Origin: Isoperla grammatica
Taxonomy: Eukaryota > Arthropoda > Insecta > Plecoptera > Perlodidae
DNA: 64,000 nucleotides
Reading direction: 5' to 3'
Assembly (NCBI GenBank): GCA_945910005.1
Contig: CAMDTW010000307.1
Location: 1 to 64,000 of the forward strand
The notes under the pieces: generated by a model
What the model saw: only the letters and a program-made list of their open reading frames with translations
Database searches by the model: none
Told to the model about the DNA's origin: nothing
Program-made: the position numbers and the translations under genes
Shown here: one piece after another, positions 26,959 to 42,100 of the stretch
Numbering within the stretch: the stretch's first letter is position 1
Layout: each line of letters opens with the position of its first letter

Positions 26959-29900
26959 CTTGATAAACCCTGCGCTAAGTCAGTGACATGAGAGCAACTA
27001 CATGCAACATATGAAGACAACGCATGTTTCCTCGCTTGTGACGGTTACTGTACGTAATAAACCCTGCGCTAAGTCAGTGACATGAGTGCAACTACATGCA
27101 ACATATGAAGACAACGCATGATTCCTCGCTTGTAAAGGTGACTGTACTTGATAAACCCTGCGCTAAGTCAGTGACATGAAAGCCACTTCTTGAACATATT
27201 AGGACAACGCATGTTTCCTCGCTTGTGAAGGTGACTGTACTTGATAAACCCTGCGCTAAGTCAGTGACATGAAAGAAACTTCTTGAACATATTAGGACAA
27301 CGCATGTTTCCTCGCTTGTGAAGGTGACTGTACTTGATAAACCCTGCGCTAAGTCAGTGACATAAGAGCAACTACATGCAACATATGAAGGCAACGCATG
27401 TTTCCTCGCTTGTGAAGGTGACTGTACTTGATAAACCCTGCGCTAAGTCAGTGACATGAGAGCAACTACATACAACATATAAGGACAACGCATGTTTCCT
27501 CGCTTGTGACGGTGACTGTACTTGATAAACCCTGCGCTTAGTCAGTGACATGAGAGCCACTTCATGCAACATATGAAGACAACGCATGTTTCCTCGCTTG
27601 TGAAGGTGACTGTACTTGATAAACCCTGCGCAAAGTCAGTGACATGAGAGCAACACATGCAACATATTAGGACAACGCATGTTTCCTTTGTGTGACGGTG
27701 ACTGTACTTGATAAACCCTGCGCTAAGTCAGTGACATGAGAGCAACTACATGCAACATATGAAGACAACGCATGTTTCCTCGCTTGTGACGGGCACTGTA
27801 CTTGATAAACCCTGCGCTAAGTCAGTGACATGAGAGCCACTTCATGGAACATATGAAGACAACGCATGTTTCCTCGCTTGTGAAGGTGACTGTACGTAAT
27901 AAACCCTGCGCTTAGTCAGTGACATGAGAGCAACTACATGCAACATATGAGGACAACGCATGTTTCCTCGCTTGTGACGGTGAATGTACTTGATAAACCC
28001 TGCGCTAAGTCAGTGACATGAGAGCAACTACATGCAACATATAAAGACAACGCATGTTTTCTCGCTTGTGACGGTGACTGTACTTGATAAACCCTGCGCT
28101 TAGTCAGTGACATAAGAGCAACTTCATGCAACATATAAAGACAACGCATGTTTCCTCGCTTGTGAAAGTGACTTTACTTGATAAACCCTGCGCTAAGTCA
28201 GTGATATGAAAGCAACTTCATGCAACATATGAAGACAACGCATGTTTCCTCGCTTGTGAAGGTGACTGTACGTGATAAACCCTGCGCTAAATCAGTGACA
28301 TGACCGCAACAACATGCAACATATGAGGACAACGCATGTTTCCTCGCTTGTGAAGGTGACTGTACTTGATAAACCCTGCGCTTAGTCAGTGACATGAGAG
28401 CAACTACATGCTACATATGAAGACAACGCATGTTTCCTCGCTTGTGACGGTGACTGTACTTGATAAACCCTGCGCAAAGTCAGTGACATGAGAGCAACTA
28501 CATGCAACATATGAGGACAACGCATGTTTCCTCGCTTGTGAAGGTGACTGTACTTGATAAACCGTGCGCTAAGTCAGTGACATGAGAGCAACTACATGCA
28601 ACATATGAAGACAACGCATGTTTCCTCGCGTGTTAAGGTGACTGTACTTGATAAACCCTGCGCTAAGTCAGTGACATGAGAGCAACTACATGCAACATAT
28701 GAAGACAACGCATGTTTCCTCGCTTGTGACGGTGACTGTACTTGATAAACTCTGCGCTAAGTCGGTGACATGAGAGCAACTACATGCAACATATGAGGAC
28801 AACGCATGTTTCCTCGCTTGTGAAGGTGACTGTACTTGATAAACCCTGCGCTAAGTCAGTGACATGAGAGCAACTACATGCAACATATGAAGACATCGCA
28901 TGTTTTAACGCTTGTGACGGTGACTGTACTTGATAAACCCTGCGCTAAGTCAGTGACATGAGAGCAACTTCATGCAAAATATGAAGACAACGCATGTTTC
29001 CTCGCTTGTGACGGTTTCTGTACGTAATAAACCCTGCGCTTAGTCAGTGACATGAGTGCAACTACATGCAACATATGAAGACAACGCATGTTTCCTCGCT
29101 TGTGAAGGTGACTGTACTTGATAAACCCTGCGCTAAGTCAGTGACATGAAAGCCACTTCTTGAACATATTAGGACAACGCATGTTTCCTCGCTTGTGAAG
29201 GTGACTGTACTTGATAAACCCTGCGCTAAGTCAGTGACATGAAAGCCACTTCTTGAACATATTAGGACAACGCATGTTTCCTCGCTTGTGAAGGTGACTG
29301 TACTTGATAAACCCTGCGCTAAGTCAGTGACATAAGAGCAACTACATGCAACATATGAAGGCAACGCATGTTTCCTCGCTTGTTAAGGTGACTGTACTTG
29401 ATAAACCCTGCGCTAAGTCAGTGACATGAGAGCAACTACATGCAACATATAAGGACAACGCATGTTTCCTCGCTTGTGACGGTGACTGTACTTGATAAAC
29501 CCTGCGCTAAGTCAGTGACATGAGAGCCACTTCATGCAACATATGAAGACAACGCATGTTTCCTCGCTTGTGAAGGTGACTGTACTTGATAAACCCTGCG
29601 CTAAGTCAGTGACATGAGAGCAACACATGCAACATATTTGGACAACGCATGTTTCCTCGCTTGTGACGGTGACTGTACTTGATAAACCCTGCGCTAAGTC
29701 AGTGACATAAGAGCAACTCCATGCAACATATGAAGACAACGCATGTTTCCTCGCTTGTGAAGGTGACTGTACTTGATAAACCCTGCGCTAAGTCAGTGAC
29801 ATGAAAGCCAGTTCTTGAACATATTAGGACAATGCATGTTTCTTCGCTTGTGAAGGTGACTGTTTTTGATAAACCCTGCGCTAAGTCAGTGACATAAGAG

Positions 29901-32900
29901 CAACTACATGCAACATATGAAGACAACGCATTTTTCCTCGCTTGTGAAGGTGACTGTACTTGATAAACCCTGCGCTTAGTCAGTGACATGAGAGCAACTA
30001 CATGCAACATATGTAGACAACGCTTGTTTCCTCGCTTGTGAAGGTGACTGTACTTGATAAACCCTGCGCTAAGTCAGTGACATGAAAGCAACTACTTGCA
30101 ACATATGAAGACAACGCATGTTTCCTCGCTTGTGAAGGTGACTGTACTTGATAAACCCTGCGCTAAGTCAGTGACATGAGAGCAAATACATGCAACATAT
30201 AAGGACAACGCATGTTTCCTCGCTTGTGACGGTGACTGTACTTGATAAACCCTGCGCTATGTCAGTGACATGAGAGCCACTTCATGCAACATATGAAGAC
30301 AACGCATGTTTCCTCGCTTGTGAAGGTGACTGTACTTGATAAACCCTGCGCTAAGTCAGTGACATGAGAGCAAAAACATGCAACATATGAAGACATCGCA
30401 TGTTTCCTCGCTTGTGACGGTGAATGTACTTGATAAACCCTGCGCTAAGTCAGTGACATGAGAGCAACTACATGCAACATATAAAGACAACGCATGTTTT
30501 CACCGCTTGTGACGGTGACTGTACTTGATAAGCCCTGCGCTAAGTCAGTGACATAAGAGCAACTACATGCAACATATAAAGACAACGCATGTTTCCTCGC
30601 TTGTGAAGGTGACTTCACGTGATAAACCCTGCGTTTAGTCAGTGACATGAGAGCAACTACATGCAACATATGAAGACATCGCATGTTTCCTGGCTTGTGA
30701 AGGTGACTGTACTTGATAAACCCTGCGCTAAGTCAGTGACATGAGAGCAACTACATACAACATATGAAGACAACGCATGTTTCCTCGCTTGTGAAGGTGA
30801 CTGTACTTGATAAACCCTGCGCTAAGTCAGTGACATGAAAGCCATTTCTTACACATATTAGGACAACGCATGTTTCCTCGCTTGTGAAGGTGACTGTACT
30901 TGATAAACCCTGCGCTAAGTCAGTGACATGAAAGCCACTTCTTAAACATATAAGGACAATGCATGTTTCCTCGCTTGTGAAGGTGACTGTACTTGATAAA
31001 CCCTGCGCTAAGTCAGTGACATGAGAGCAACTACATGCAACATATGAAGACAAAGCATGTTTCCTCGCTTGTGAAGGTGACTGTATTTGATAAACCCTGC
31101 GCTAAGTCCGTGACATGAGAGCAACTACATGCAACATATGAAGACAACGCATGTTTCCTCGCATGTGAAGGTGACTGTACTTGATAAACCCTGCGCTAAG
31201 TCAGTGACATGAGTGCAACTACATGCAACATATGAAGACAATGCATGTTTCCTCGCTTGTGAAGGTAACTGTACTTGATAAACCCTGCGCTATGTCAGTG
31301 ACATGAGAGCAACTACATGCAACATATGAAGACAACGCATGTTTCCTCGCTTGTGAAGGTGACTGTACTTGATAATCCCTTCGCAAGGTCAGTGACATGA
31401 CGCAAATACATGCAACATATGAAGACAACTCATGTTTCCTCGCTTGTGAAGGTGACTGTACTTGATAAACCCTGCGCTAAGTCAGTGACATGAAAGCCAT
31501 TTCTTACACATATTAGGACAACGCATGTTTCTTTGCTTGTGAAGGTAACTGTACTTGATAAACCCTGCGCTAAGTCAGTGACATGAAAGCCACTTCTTGA
31601 ACATATTAGGAACACGCATGTTTCCTCGCTTGTGAAGGTGACTGTACTTGATAAACCCTGCGCTAAGTCAGTGACATGAGAGAAACTACATGCAACATAT
31701 GAAGACAAAGCATGTTTCCTCGCTTGTGAAGGTGACTGTATTTGATAAACCCTGCGCTAAGTCAGTGACATGAGAGCAACTACATGCAACATATGAAGAC
31801 AACGCATGTTTCCTCGCATGTGAAGGTGACTGTACTTGATAAACCCTGCGCTAAGTCATTGACATGAGTGCAACTACATGCAACATATGAAGACAATGCA
31901 TGTTTCCTCGCTTGTGAAGGTAACTGTACTTGATAAACCCTGCGCTAAGTCAGTGACATGAGAGCAAGTACAGTCAACATATTAGGACAACGCATGTTTC
32001 CTCGCTTGTGAAGGTGACTCTACTTGATAAACCCTGCGCTAAGTCAGTGACATGAGAGCAACTACATGCAACATATGAAGACATCGCATGTTTCCTCGCT
32101 TGTGACGGTGACTGTACGTGATAAACCCTGCGCTAAGTCAGTGACATGAGAGCAACTACATGCAACATATGAAGACAACGCATGTTTCCTCGCTTGGGAA
32201 AGTTACTGTACGTGATATACCCTGCGCTAAGTCAGTGACATGAACGCTAGTTCATGCAACATATGAAGACAACGCATGTTTCCTCGCTTGTGACGGTGAC
32301 TGAACTTGATAAACCCTGCGCTAAGTCAGTGACATAAGAGCAACTACATGCAACCAATGAAGAGAACGAATGTTTCCACGGTTGTGACGGTGACTGTACT
32401 TGATAAACCCTGCGCTAAGTCAGTGATATGAAAGCCACTTAATGCAACATATAAAGACAACGCATGTTTCCTCGCTTGTGAAGGTGACTGTATGTGATTA
32501 ACCCTGCGCTAAGTCAGTGACATGACCGCAACAACATGCAACATATGAGGACAACGCATGTTTCCTCGCTTGTGAAGGTGACTGTACTTGATAAACCCTG
32601 CGCTAAGTCAGTGACATGAGAGCAACTACATGCAACATATGAAGACAACGCATGTTTCCTCGCTTGTGACGGTGACTGTACTTGATAAACCCTGCGCTAA
32701 GTCAGTGACATGTAAGCAACTACATGCAACATATGAAGACAACGCATGTTTCCTCGCTTGTGACGGTTACTGTACGTAATAAACCCTGCGCTAAGTCAGT
32801 GACATGAGTGCAACTACATGCAACATATGAAGATAACGCATGTTTCCTCGCTTGTGAAGGTGACTGTACTTGAGAAACCCTGCGCTAAGTCAGTGACATG

Positions 32901-35900
32901 AAAGCCACTTCTTGAACATATTAGGACAACGCATGTTTCCTCGCTTGTGACGGTGACTGTACTTAAAAAAACCCTGCGCTAAGTCAGTGACATGAGAGCA
33001 ACTACATGCAACATATCAGGACAACGCATGTTTCCTCGCTTGTGAAGGTGACTGTACTTGATAAAAACGGCGCTAAGTCAGTGACATGAGAGCAACTACA
33101 TGCAACATATGAAGACAACGCATGTTTTTTCGCTTGTGACGGTGACTGTACTTGATAAACCCTGCGCTAAGTCAGTGACATGAGAGCAACTACATGCAAC
33201 ATATGAAGACAACGCATGTTTCCTCGCTTGTGACGGTTACTGTACGTAATAAACCCTGCGCTAAGTCAGTGACATGAGTGCAACTACATGCAACATATGA
33301 AGACAACGCATGATTCCTCGCTTGTAAAGGTGACTGTACTTGATAAACCCTGCGCTAAGTCAGTGACATGAAAGCCACTTCTTGAACATATTAGGACAAC
33401 GCATGTTTCCTCGCTTGTGAAGGTGACTGTACTTGATAAACCCTGCGCTAAGTCAGTGACATGAAAGAAACTTCTTGAACATATTAGGACAACGCATGTT
33501 TCCTCGCTTGTGAAGGTGACTGTACTTGATAAACCCTGCGCTAAGTCAGTGACATAAGAGCAACTACATGCAACATATGAAGGCAACGCATGTTTCCTCG
33601 CTTGTGAAGGTGACTGTACTTGATAAACCCTGCGCTAAGTCAGTGACATGAGAGCAACTACATACAACATATAAGGACAACGCATGTTTCCTCGCTTGTG
33701 ACGGTGACTGTACTTGATAAACCCTGCGCTTAGTCAGTGACATGAGAGCCACTTCATGCAACATATGAAGACAACGCATGTTTCCTCGCTTGTGAAGGTG
33801 ACTGTACTTGATAAACCCTGCGCAAAGTCAGTGACATGAGAGCAACACATGCAACATATTAGGACAACGCATGTTTCCTTTGTGTGACGGTGACTGTACT
33901 TGATAAACCCTGCGCTAAGTCAGTGACATGAGAGCAACTACATGCAACATATGAAGACAACGCATGTTTCCTCGCTTGTGACGGGCACTGTACTTGATAA
34001 ACCCTGCGCTAAGTCAGTGACATGAGAGCCACTTCATGGAACATATGAAGACAACGCATGTTTCCTCGCTTGTGAAGGTGACTGTACGTAATAAACCCTG
34101 CGCTTAGTCAGTGACATGAGAGCAACTACATGCAACATATGAGGACAACGCATGTTTCCTCGCTTGTGACGGTGAATGTACTTGATAAACCCTGCGCTAA
34201 GTCAGTGACATGAGAGCAACTACATGCAACATATAAAGACAACGCATGTTTTCTCGCTTGTGACGGTGACTGTACTTGATAAACCCTGCGCTTAGTCAGT
34301 GACATAAGAGCAACTTCATGCAACATATAAAGACAACGCATGTTTCCTCGCTTGTGAAAGTGACTTTACTTGATAAACCCTGCGCTAAGTCAGTGATATG
34401 AAAGCAACTTCATGCAACATATGAAGACAACGCATGTTTCCTCGCTTGTGAAGGTGACTGTACGTGATAAACCCTGCGCTAAATCAGTGACATGACCGCA
34501 ACAACATGCAACATATGAGGACAACGCATGTTTCCTCGCTTGTGAAGGTGACTGTACTTGATAAACCCTGCGCTTAGTCAGTGACATGAGAGCAACTACA
34601 TGCTACATATGAAGACAACGCATGTTTCCTCGCTTGTGACGGTGACTGTACTTGATAAACCCTGCGCAAAGTCAGTGACATGAGAGCAACTACATGCAAC
34701 ATATGAGGACAACGCATGTTTCCTCGCTTGTGAAGGTGACTGTACTTGATAAACCGTGCGCTAAGTCAGTGACATGAGAGCAACTACATGCAACATATGA
34801 AGACAACGCATGTTTCCTCGCGTGTTAAGGTGACTGTACTTGATAAACCCTGCGCTAAGTCAGTGACATGAGAGCAACTACATGCAACATATGAAGACAA
34901 CGCATGTTTCCTCGCTTGTGACGGTGACTGTACTTGATAAACTCTGCGCTAAGTCGGTGACATGAGAGCAACTACATGCAACATATGAGGACAACGCATG
35001 TTTCCTCGCTTGTGAAGGTGACTGTACTTGATAAACCCTGCGCTAAGTCAGTGACATGAGAGCAACTACATGCAACATATGAAGACATCGCATGTTTTAA
35101 CGCTTGTGACGGTGACTGTACTTGATAAACCCTGCGCTAAGTCAGTGACATGAGAGCAACTTCATGCAAAATATGAAGACAACGCATGTTTCCTCGCTTG
35201 TGACGGTTTCTGTACGTAATAAACCCTGCGCTTAGTCAGTGACATGAGTGCAACTACATGCAACATATGAAGACAACGCATGTTTCCTCGCTTGTGAAGG
35301 TGACTGTACTTGATAAACCCTGCGCTAAGTCAGTGACATGAAAGCCACTTCTTGAACATATTAGGACAACGCATGTTTCCTCGCTTGTGAAGGTGACTGT
35401 ACTTGATAAACCCTGCGCTAAGTCAGTGACATGAAAGCCACTTCTTGAACATATTAGGACAACGCATGTTTCCTCGCTTGTGAAGGTGACTGTACTTGAT
35501 AAACCCTGCGCTAAGTCAGTGACATAAGAGCAACTACATGCAACATATGAAGGCAACGCATGTTTCCTCGCTTGTTAAGGTGACTGTACTTGATAAACCC
35601 TGCGCTAAGTCAGTGACATGAGAGCAACTACATGCAACATATAAGGACAACGCATGTTTCCTCGCTTGTGACGGTGACTGTACTTGATAAACCCTGCGCT
35701 AAGTCAGTGACATGAGAGCCACTTCATGCAACATATGAAGACAACGCATGTTTCCTCGCTTGTGAAGGTGACTGTACTTGATAAACCCTGCGCTAAGTCA
35801 GTGACATGAGAGCAACACATGCAACATATTTGGACAACGCATGTTTCCTCGCTTGTGACGGTGACTGTACTTGATAAACCCTGCGCTAAGTCAGTGACAT

Positions 35901-38900
35901 AAGAGCAACTCCATGCAACATATGAAGACAACGCATGTTTCCTCGCTTGTGAAGGTGACTGTACTTGATAAACCCTGCGCTAAGTCAGTGACATGAAAGC
36001 CAGTTCTTGAACATATTAGGACAATGCATGTTTCTTCGCTTGTGAAGGTGACTGTTTTTGATAAACCCTGCGCTAAGTCAGTGACATAAGAGCAACTACA
36101 TGCAACATATGAAGACAACGCATTTTTCCTCGCTTGTGAAGGTGACTGTACTTGATAAACCCTGCGCTTAGTCAGTGACATGAGAGCAACTACATGCAAC
36201 ATATGTAGACAACGCTTGTTTCCTCGCTTGTGAAGGTGACTGTACTTGATAAACCCTGCGCTAAGTCAGTGACATGAAAGCAACTACTTGCAACATATGA
36301 AGACAACGCATGTTTCCTCGCTTGTGAAGGTGACTGTACTTGATAAACCCTGCGCTAAGTCAGTGACATGAGAGCAACTACATGCAACATATAAGGACAA
36401 CGCATGTTTCCTCGCTTGTGACGGTGACTGTACTTGATAAACCCTGCGCTATGTCAGTGACATGAGAGCCACTTCATGCAACATATGAAGACAACGCATG
36501 TTTCCTCGCTTGTGAAGGTGACTGTACTTGATAAACCCTGCGCTAAGTCAGTGACATGAGAGCAAAAACATGCAACATATGAAGACATCGCATGTTTCCT
36601 CGCTTGTGACGGTGAATGTACTTGATAAACCCTGCGCTAAGTCAGTGACATGAGAGCAACTACATGCAACATATAAAGACAACGCATGTTTTCACCGCTT
36701 GTGACGGTGACTGTACTTGATAAGCCCTGCGCTAAGTCAGTGACATAAGAGCAACTACATGCAACATATAAAGACAACGCATGTTTCCTCGCTTGTGAAG
36801 GTGACTTCACGTGATAAACCCTGCGTTTAGTCAGTGACATGAGAGCAACTACATGCAACATATGAAGACATCGCATGTTTCCTGGCTTGTGAAGGTGACT
36901 GTACTTGATAAACCCTGCGCTAAGTCAGTGACATGAGAGCAACTACATACAACATATGAAGACAACGCATGTTTCCTCGCTTGTGAAGGTGACTGTACTT
37001 GATAAACCCTGCGCTAAGTCAGTGACATGAAAGCCATTTCTTACACATATTAGGACAACGCATGTTTCCTCGCTTGTGAAGGTGACTGTACTTGATAAAC
37101 CCTGCGCTAAGTCAGTGACATGAAAGCCACTTCTTAAACATATAAGGACAATGCATGTTTCCTCGCTTGTGAAGGTGACTGTACTTGATAAACCCTGCGC
37201 TAAGTCAGTGACATGAGAGCAACTACATGCAACATATGAAGACAAAGCATGTTTCCTCGCTTGTGAAGGTGACTGTATTTGATAAACCCTGCGCTAAGTC
37301 CGTGACATGAGAGCAACTACATGCAACATATGAAGACAACGCATGTTTCCTCGCATGTGAAGGTGACTGTACTTGATAAACCCTGCGCTAAGTCAGTGAC
37401 ATGAGTGCAACTACATGCAACATATGAAGACAATGCATGTTTCCTCGCTTGTGAAGGTAACTGTACTTGATAAACCCTGCGCTATGTCAGTGACATGAGA
37501 GCAACTACATGCAACATATGAAGACAACGCATGTTTCCTTGCTTGTGAAGGTGACTGTACTTGATAATCCCTTCGCAAGGTCAGTGACATGACGCAAATA
37601 CATGCAACATATGAAGACAACTCATGTTTCCTCGCTTGTGAAGGTGACTGTACTTGATAAACCCTGCGCTAAGTCAGTGACATGAAAGCCATTTCTTACA
37701 CATATTAGGACAACGCATGTTTCTTTGCTTGTGAAGGTAACTGTACTTGATAAACCCTGCGCTAAGTCAGTGACATGAAAGCCACTTCTTGAACATATTA
37801 GGAACACGCATGTTTCCTCGCTTGTGAAGGTGACTGTACTTGATAAACCCTGCGCTAAGTCAGTGACATGAGAGAAACTACATGCAACATATGAAGACAA
37901 AGCATGTTTCCTCGCTTGTGAAGGTGACTGTATTTGATAAACCCTGCGCTAAGTCAGTGACATGAGAGCAACTACATGCAACATATGAAGACAACGCATG
38001 TTTCCTCGCATGTGAAGGTGACTGTACTTGATAAACCCTGCGCTAAGTCATTGACATGAGTGCAACTACATGCAACATATGAAGACAATGCATGTTTCCT
38101 CGCTTGTGAAGGTAACTGTACTTGATAAACCCTGCGCTAAGTCAGTGACATGAGAGCAAGTACAGTCAACATATTAGGACAACGCATGTTTCCTCGCTTG
38201 TGAAGGTGACTCTACTTGATAAACCCTGCGCTAAGTCAGTGACATGAGAGCAACTACATGCAACATATGAAGACATCGCATGTTTCCTCGCTTGTGACGG
38301 TGACTGTACGTGATAAACCCTGCGCTAAGTCAGTGACATGAGAGCAACTACATGCAACATATGAAGACAACGCATGTTTCCTCGCTTGGGAAAGTTACTG
38401 TACGTGATATACCCTGCGCTAAGTCAGTGACATGAACGCTAGTTCATGCAACATATGAAGACAACGCATGTTTCCTCGCTTGTGACGGTGACTGAACTTG
38501 ATAAACCCTGCGCTAAGTCAGTGACATAAGAGCAACTACATGCAACCAATGAAGAGAACGAATGTTTCCACGGTTGTGACGGTGACTGTACTTGATAAAC
38601 CCTGCGCTAAGTCAGTGATATGAAAGCCACTTAATGCAACATATAAAGACAACGCATGTTTCCTCGCTTGTGAAGGTGACTGTATGTGATTAACCCTGCG
38701 CTAAGTCAGTGACATGACCGCAACAACATGCAACATATGAGGACAACGCATGTTTCCTCGCTTGTGAAGGTGACTGTACTTGATAAACCCTGCGCTAAGT
38801 CAGTGACATGAGAGCAACTACATGCAACATATGAAGACAACGCATGTTTCCTCGCTTGTGACGGTGACTGTACTTGATAAACCCTGCGCTAAGTCAGTGA

Positions 38901-39143
38901 CATGTAAGCAACTACATGCAACATATGAAGACAACGCATGTTTCCTCGCTTGTGACGGTTACTGTACGTAATAAACCCTGCGCTAAGTCAGTGACATGAG
39001 TGCAACTACATGCAACATATGAAGATAACGCATGTTTCCTCGCTTGTGAAGGTGACTGTACTTGAGAAACCCTGCGCTAAGTCAGTGACATGAAAGCCAC
39101 TTCTTGAACATATTAGGACAACGCATGTTTCCTCGCTTGTGAA
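26760..39143. repeat. Near-perfect 6,192-bp tandem duplication in satellite A
   Basis: About 26,760-32,951 is repeated directly at 32,952-39,143 with a constant offset of 6,192 bp (about 66 monomers). The offset is confirmed at CTTAAAAAAACCCTG (26,770 and 32,962), at the 93-bp monomer clusters (27,092 and 33,284; 31,430 and 37,622), and at CCAATGAAGAGAACGAATG (32,354 and 38,546). The junction lies at about 32,951, where CTTGTGACGG replaces the CTTGTGAAGG found at the equivalent place after the second copy (39,143). Reading along both copies I found only two substitutions (AGCAAATAC near 30,185 against AGCAACTAC; CCTCGCTTG near 31,346 against CCTTGCTTG). No indel was seen. This is the most recent event in the window. 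Confidence 0.9.
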
Positions 39144-42100
39144 GGTGACTGTACTTGATAAACCCTGCACTAAGTCAGTGACATGAAGGCCAGTTCATGC
39201 AACATATGAGGACAACGCATGTTTTCTCGCTTGTGACGGTGACTGAAATTGATAAACCCTGCGCTAAGTCAGTGACATGAGAGCAACTTCATGCAACATA
39301 TGAAGACAACGCATGTTTCTTCGCTTGTGAAAGTGACTGTACGTGATAAACCCTGCGCTAAGTCAGTGACATGAGAGCAACTACATGAAACATATGAAGA
39401 GAACGAATGTTTCCTCGCTTGTGACGGTGACTTTACTTGATAAACCCTGCGCTAAGTCAGTGATATGAAAGCCACTTCATGCAACATATGAAGACAACGC
39501 ATGTTTCCTCGCTTGTGAAGGTGACTGTACGTGATTAACCCTGCGCTAAGTCAGTGACATGAGCGCAACAACATGAAACATATGAGGACAACGCATGTTT
39601 CCTCGCTTGTGAAGGTGACTGTACTTGATAAACCCTGCGCTAAGTCAGTGACATGAGAGCAACTACATGCAACATATGAAGACAACGCATGTTTCCTTGC
39701 ATGTGACGGTGACTGTACTTGATAAACCCTGCGCTAAGTCTGTGACATGAGAGCAACTACATGCAACATATGAGGACAACGCATGTTTCCTCGCTTGTGA
39801 AGGTGACTGTACTTGATAAACCCTGCGCTAAGTCAGTGACATAAGAGCAACTACATGCAACATATAAAGACAACGCATGTTCTTTCGCTTGTGACGGTGA
39901 CTGTACTTGATAAACCCTGCGCTAAGTCAGTGACATAAGAGCAACTACATGCAACATATAAAGACAACGCATGTTTCCTCGCTTGTGAAGGTGACTGTAC
40001 TTGATAAACCCGGCGCTATGTCAGTGACATGAGAGCAACTACATGCAATATATGAAGACAAAGCATGTTTCCTCGCTTGTGAAGGTGACTGTACTTGATA
40101 AACCCTGCGCTAAGTCAGTGACATGAGAGCAACTACATGCAACATATGAAGACAACGCATGTTTTCTCGCATGTGAAGGTGACTGTACTTGATAAACCTT
40201 GCGCTAAGTTAGTGACATGAGAGCAACAACATGAAACATATGAAGACAATGCATGTTTCCTCGCTTGTGAAGGTGACTGTACTTGATAAACCCTGCACTA
40301 AGTCAGTGACATGAGAGCAACTACATGCAACATATTAAAACAACACATGTTTCCTCGCTTGTGAAGGTGACTGTACTTGATAAACCCTGCGCTAAGTCAG
40401 TGACATGAGAGCAACTACATGCAACATATGAAGACAACGCATGTTTCCTCGCATGTGAAGGTGACTGTACTTGATAAACCCTACGCTAAGTCAGTGACAT
40501 GAGAGCAACTACATGCAACATATGAAGACAATGCATGTTTCCTCGCTTGTGAAGGTAACTGTACTTGATAAACCCTGCGCTAAGTCAGTGACATGAGAGC
40601 AACTACATGCAACATATTAGGACAACGCATGTTTCCTCGCTTGTGAAGGTGACTGTACCTGATAAACCCTGCGCTATGTCAGTGACATGAGAGCAACTAC
40701 ATGCAACATATGAAGACAAAGCATGTTTCCTCGCTTGTGAAGGTGACTGTACTTGATAAACCCTGCGCTAAGTCAGTGACATGAGAGCAACTACATGCAA
40801 CATATGAAGACAACGCATGTTTCCTCGCATGTGAAGGTGACTGTACGTGATAAACCCTGCGCTAAGTCAGTGACATGAGAGCAACTACATGAAACATATG
40901 AAGACAACGCATGTTTCCTCGCTTGGGAAAATAACTGTACGTGATATACCCTGCGCTAAGTCAGTGACATGAAGGCCAGTTCATGCAACATATGAGGACA
41001 ACGCATGTTTCCTCGCTTGTGACGGTGACTGTACTTGATAAACCCTGCGCTAAGTCAGTGACATGAGAGCAACTACATGCAACATATGAAGACAACGCAT
41101 GTTTCCTCGCTTGTGACGGTGACTGTACGTAATAAACTCTGCGCTAAGTCAGTGACATGAGTGCAACTACATGCAACATATGAAGACAACGCATGTTTCC
41201 TCGCTTGTGAAGGTGACTGTACTTGATAAACCCTGCGCTAAGTCAGTGACATAAGAGCAACTACATGCAACATATGAAGACAACGCATGTTTCCTCGCTT
41301 GTGAAGGTGACTGTACTTGATAAACCCTGCGCTTAGTCAGTGACATGAGAGCAACAACATGCAACATATGAAGACAACGCATGTTTCCTCGCATGTGAAG
41401 GTGACTGTACTTGATAAACCCTGCGCTAAGTCAGTGACATGAGAGCAACTACATGCAACATATGAAGACAATGCATGTTTCCTCGCTTGTGAAGGTGACT
41501 GTACTTGATAAACCCTGCGCTAAGTCAGTGACATGAGAGCAACTACATGCAACATATTAGGACAACGCATGTTTCCTCGCTTGTGAAGGTGACTGTACTT
41601 GATAAATCCTGCGCTAAGTCAGTGACATGAGAGCAACAACATTCAACATATGAAGACATCGCATGTTTCCTCGCTTGTGACGGTGACTGTACGTGATAAA
41701 CCCTGCGCTTAGTCAGTGACATGAGAGCAACTACATGCAACATATGAAGAGAACGAATGTTTCCTCGCTTGTGACGGTGACTGTACTTGATAAACCCTGC
41801 GCTAAGTCAGTGATATGAAAGCCACTTAATGCAACATATGAAGACAACGGATGTTTCCTCGCTTGTGAAGGTCACTGTACGTGATAAACCCTGCGCTAAG
41901 TCAGTGACATGAGAGCAACTACATGCAACATATGAGGACAACGCATGTTTCCTCGCTTGTGAAGGTGACTGTACTTGATAAACCCTGCGCTAAGTCAGTG
42001 ACATAAGAGCAACTACATGCAACATATGAAGGCAACGCATGTTTCCTCGCTTGTTAAGGTGACTGTACTTGATAAACCCTGCGCTAAGTCAGTGACATGA

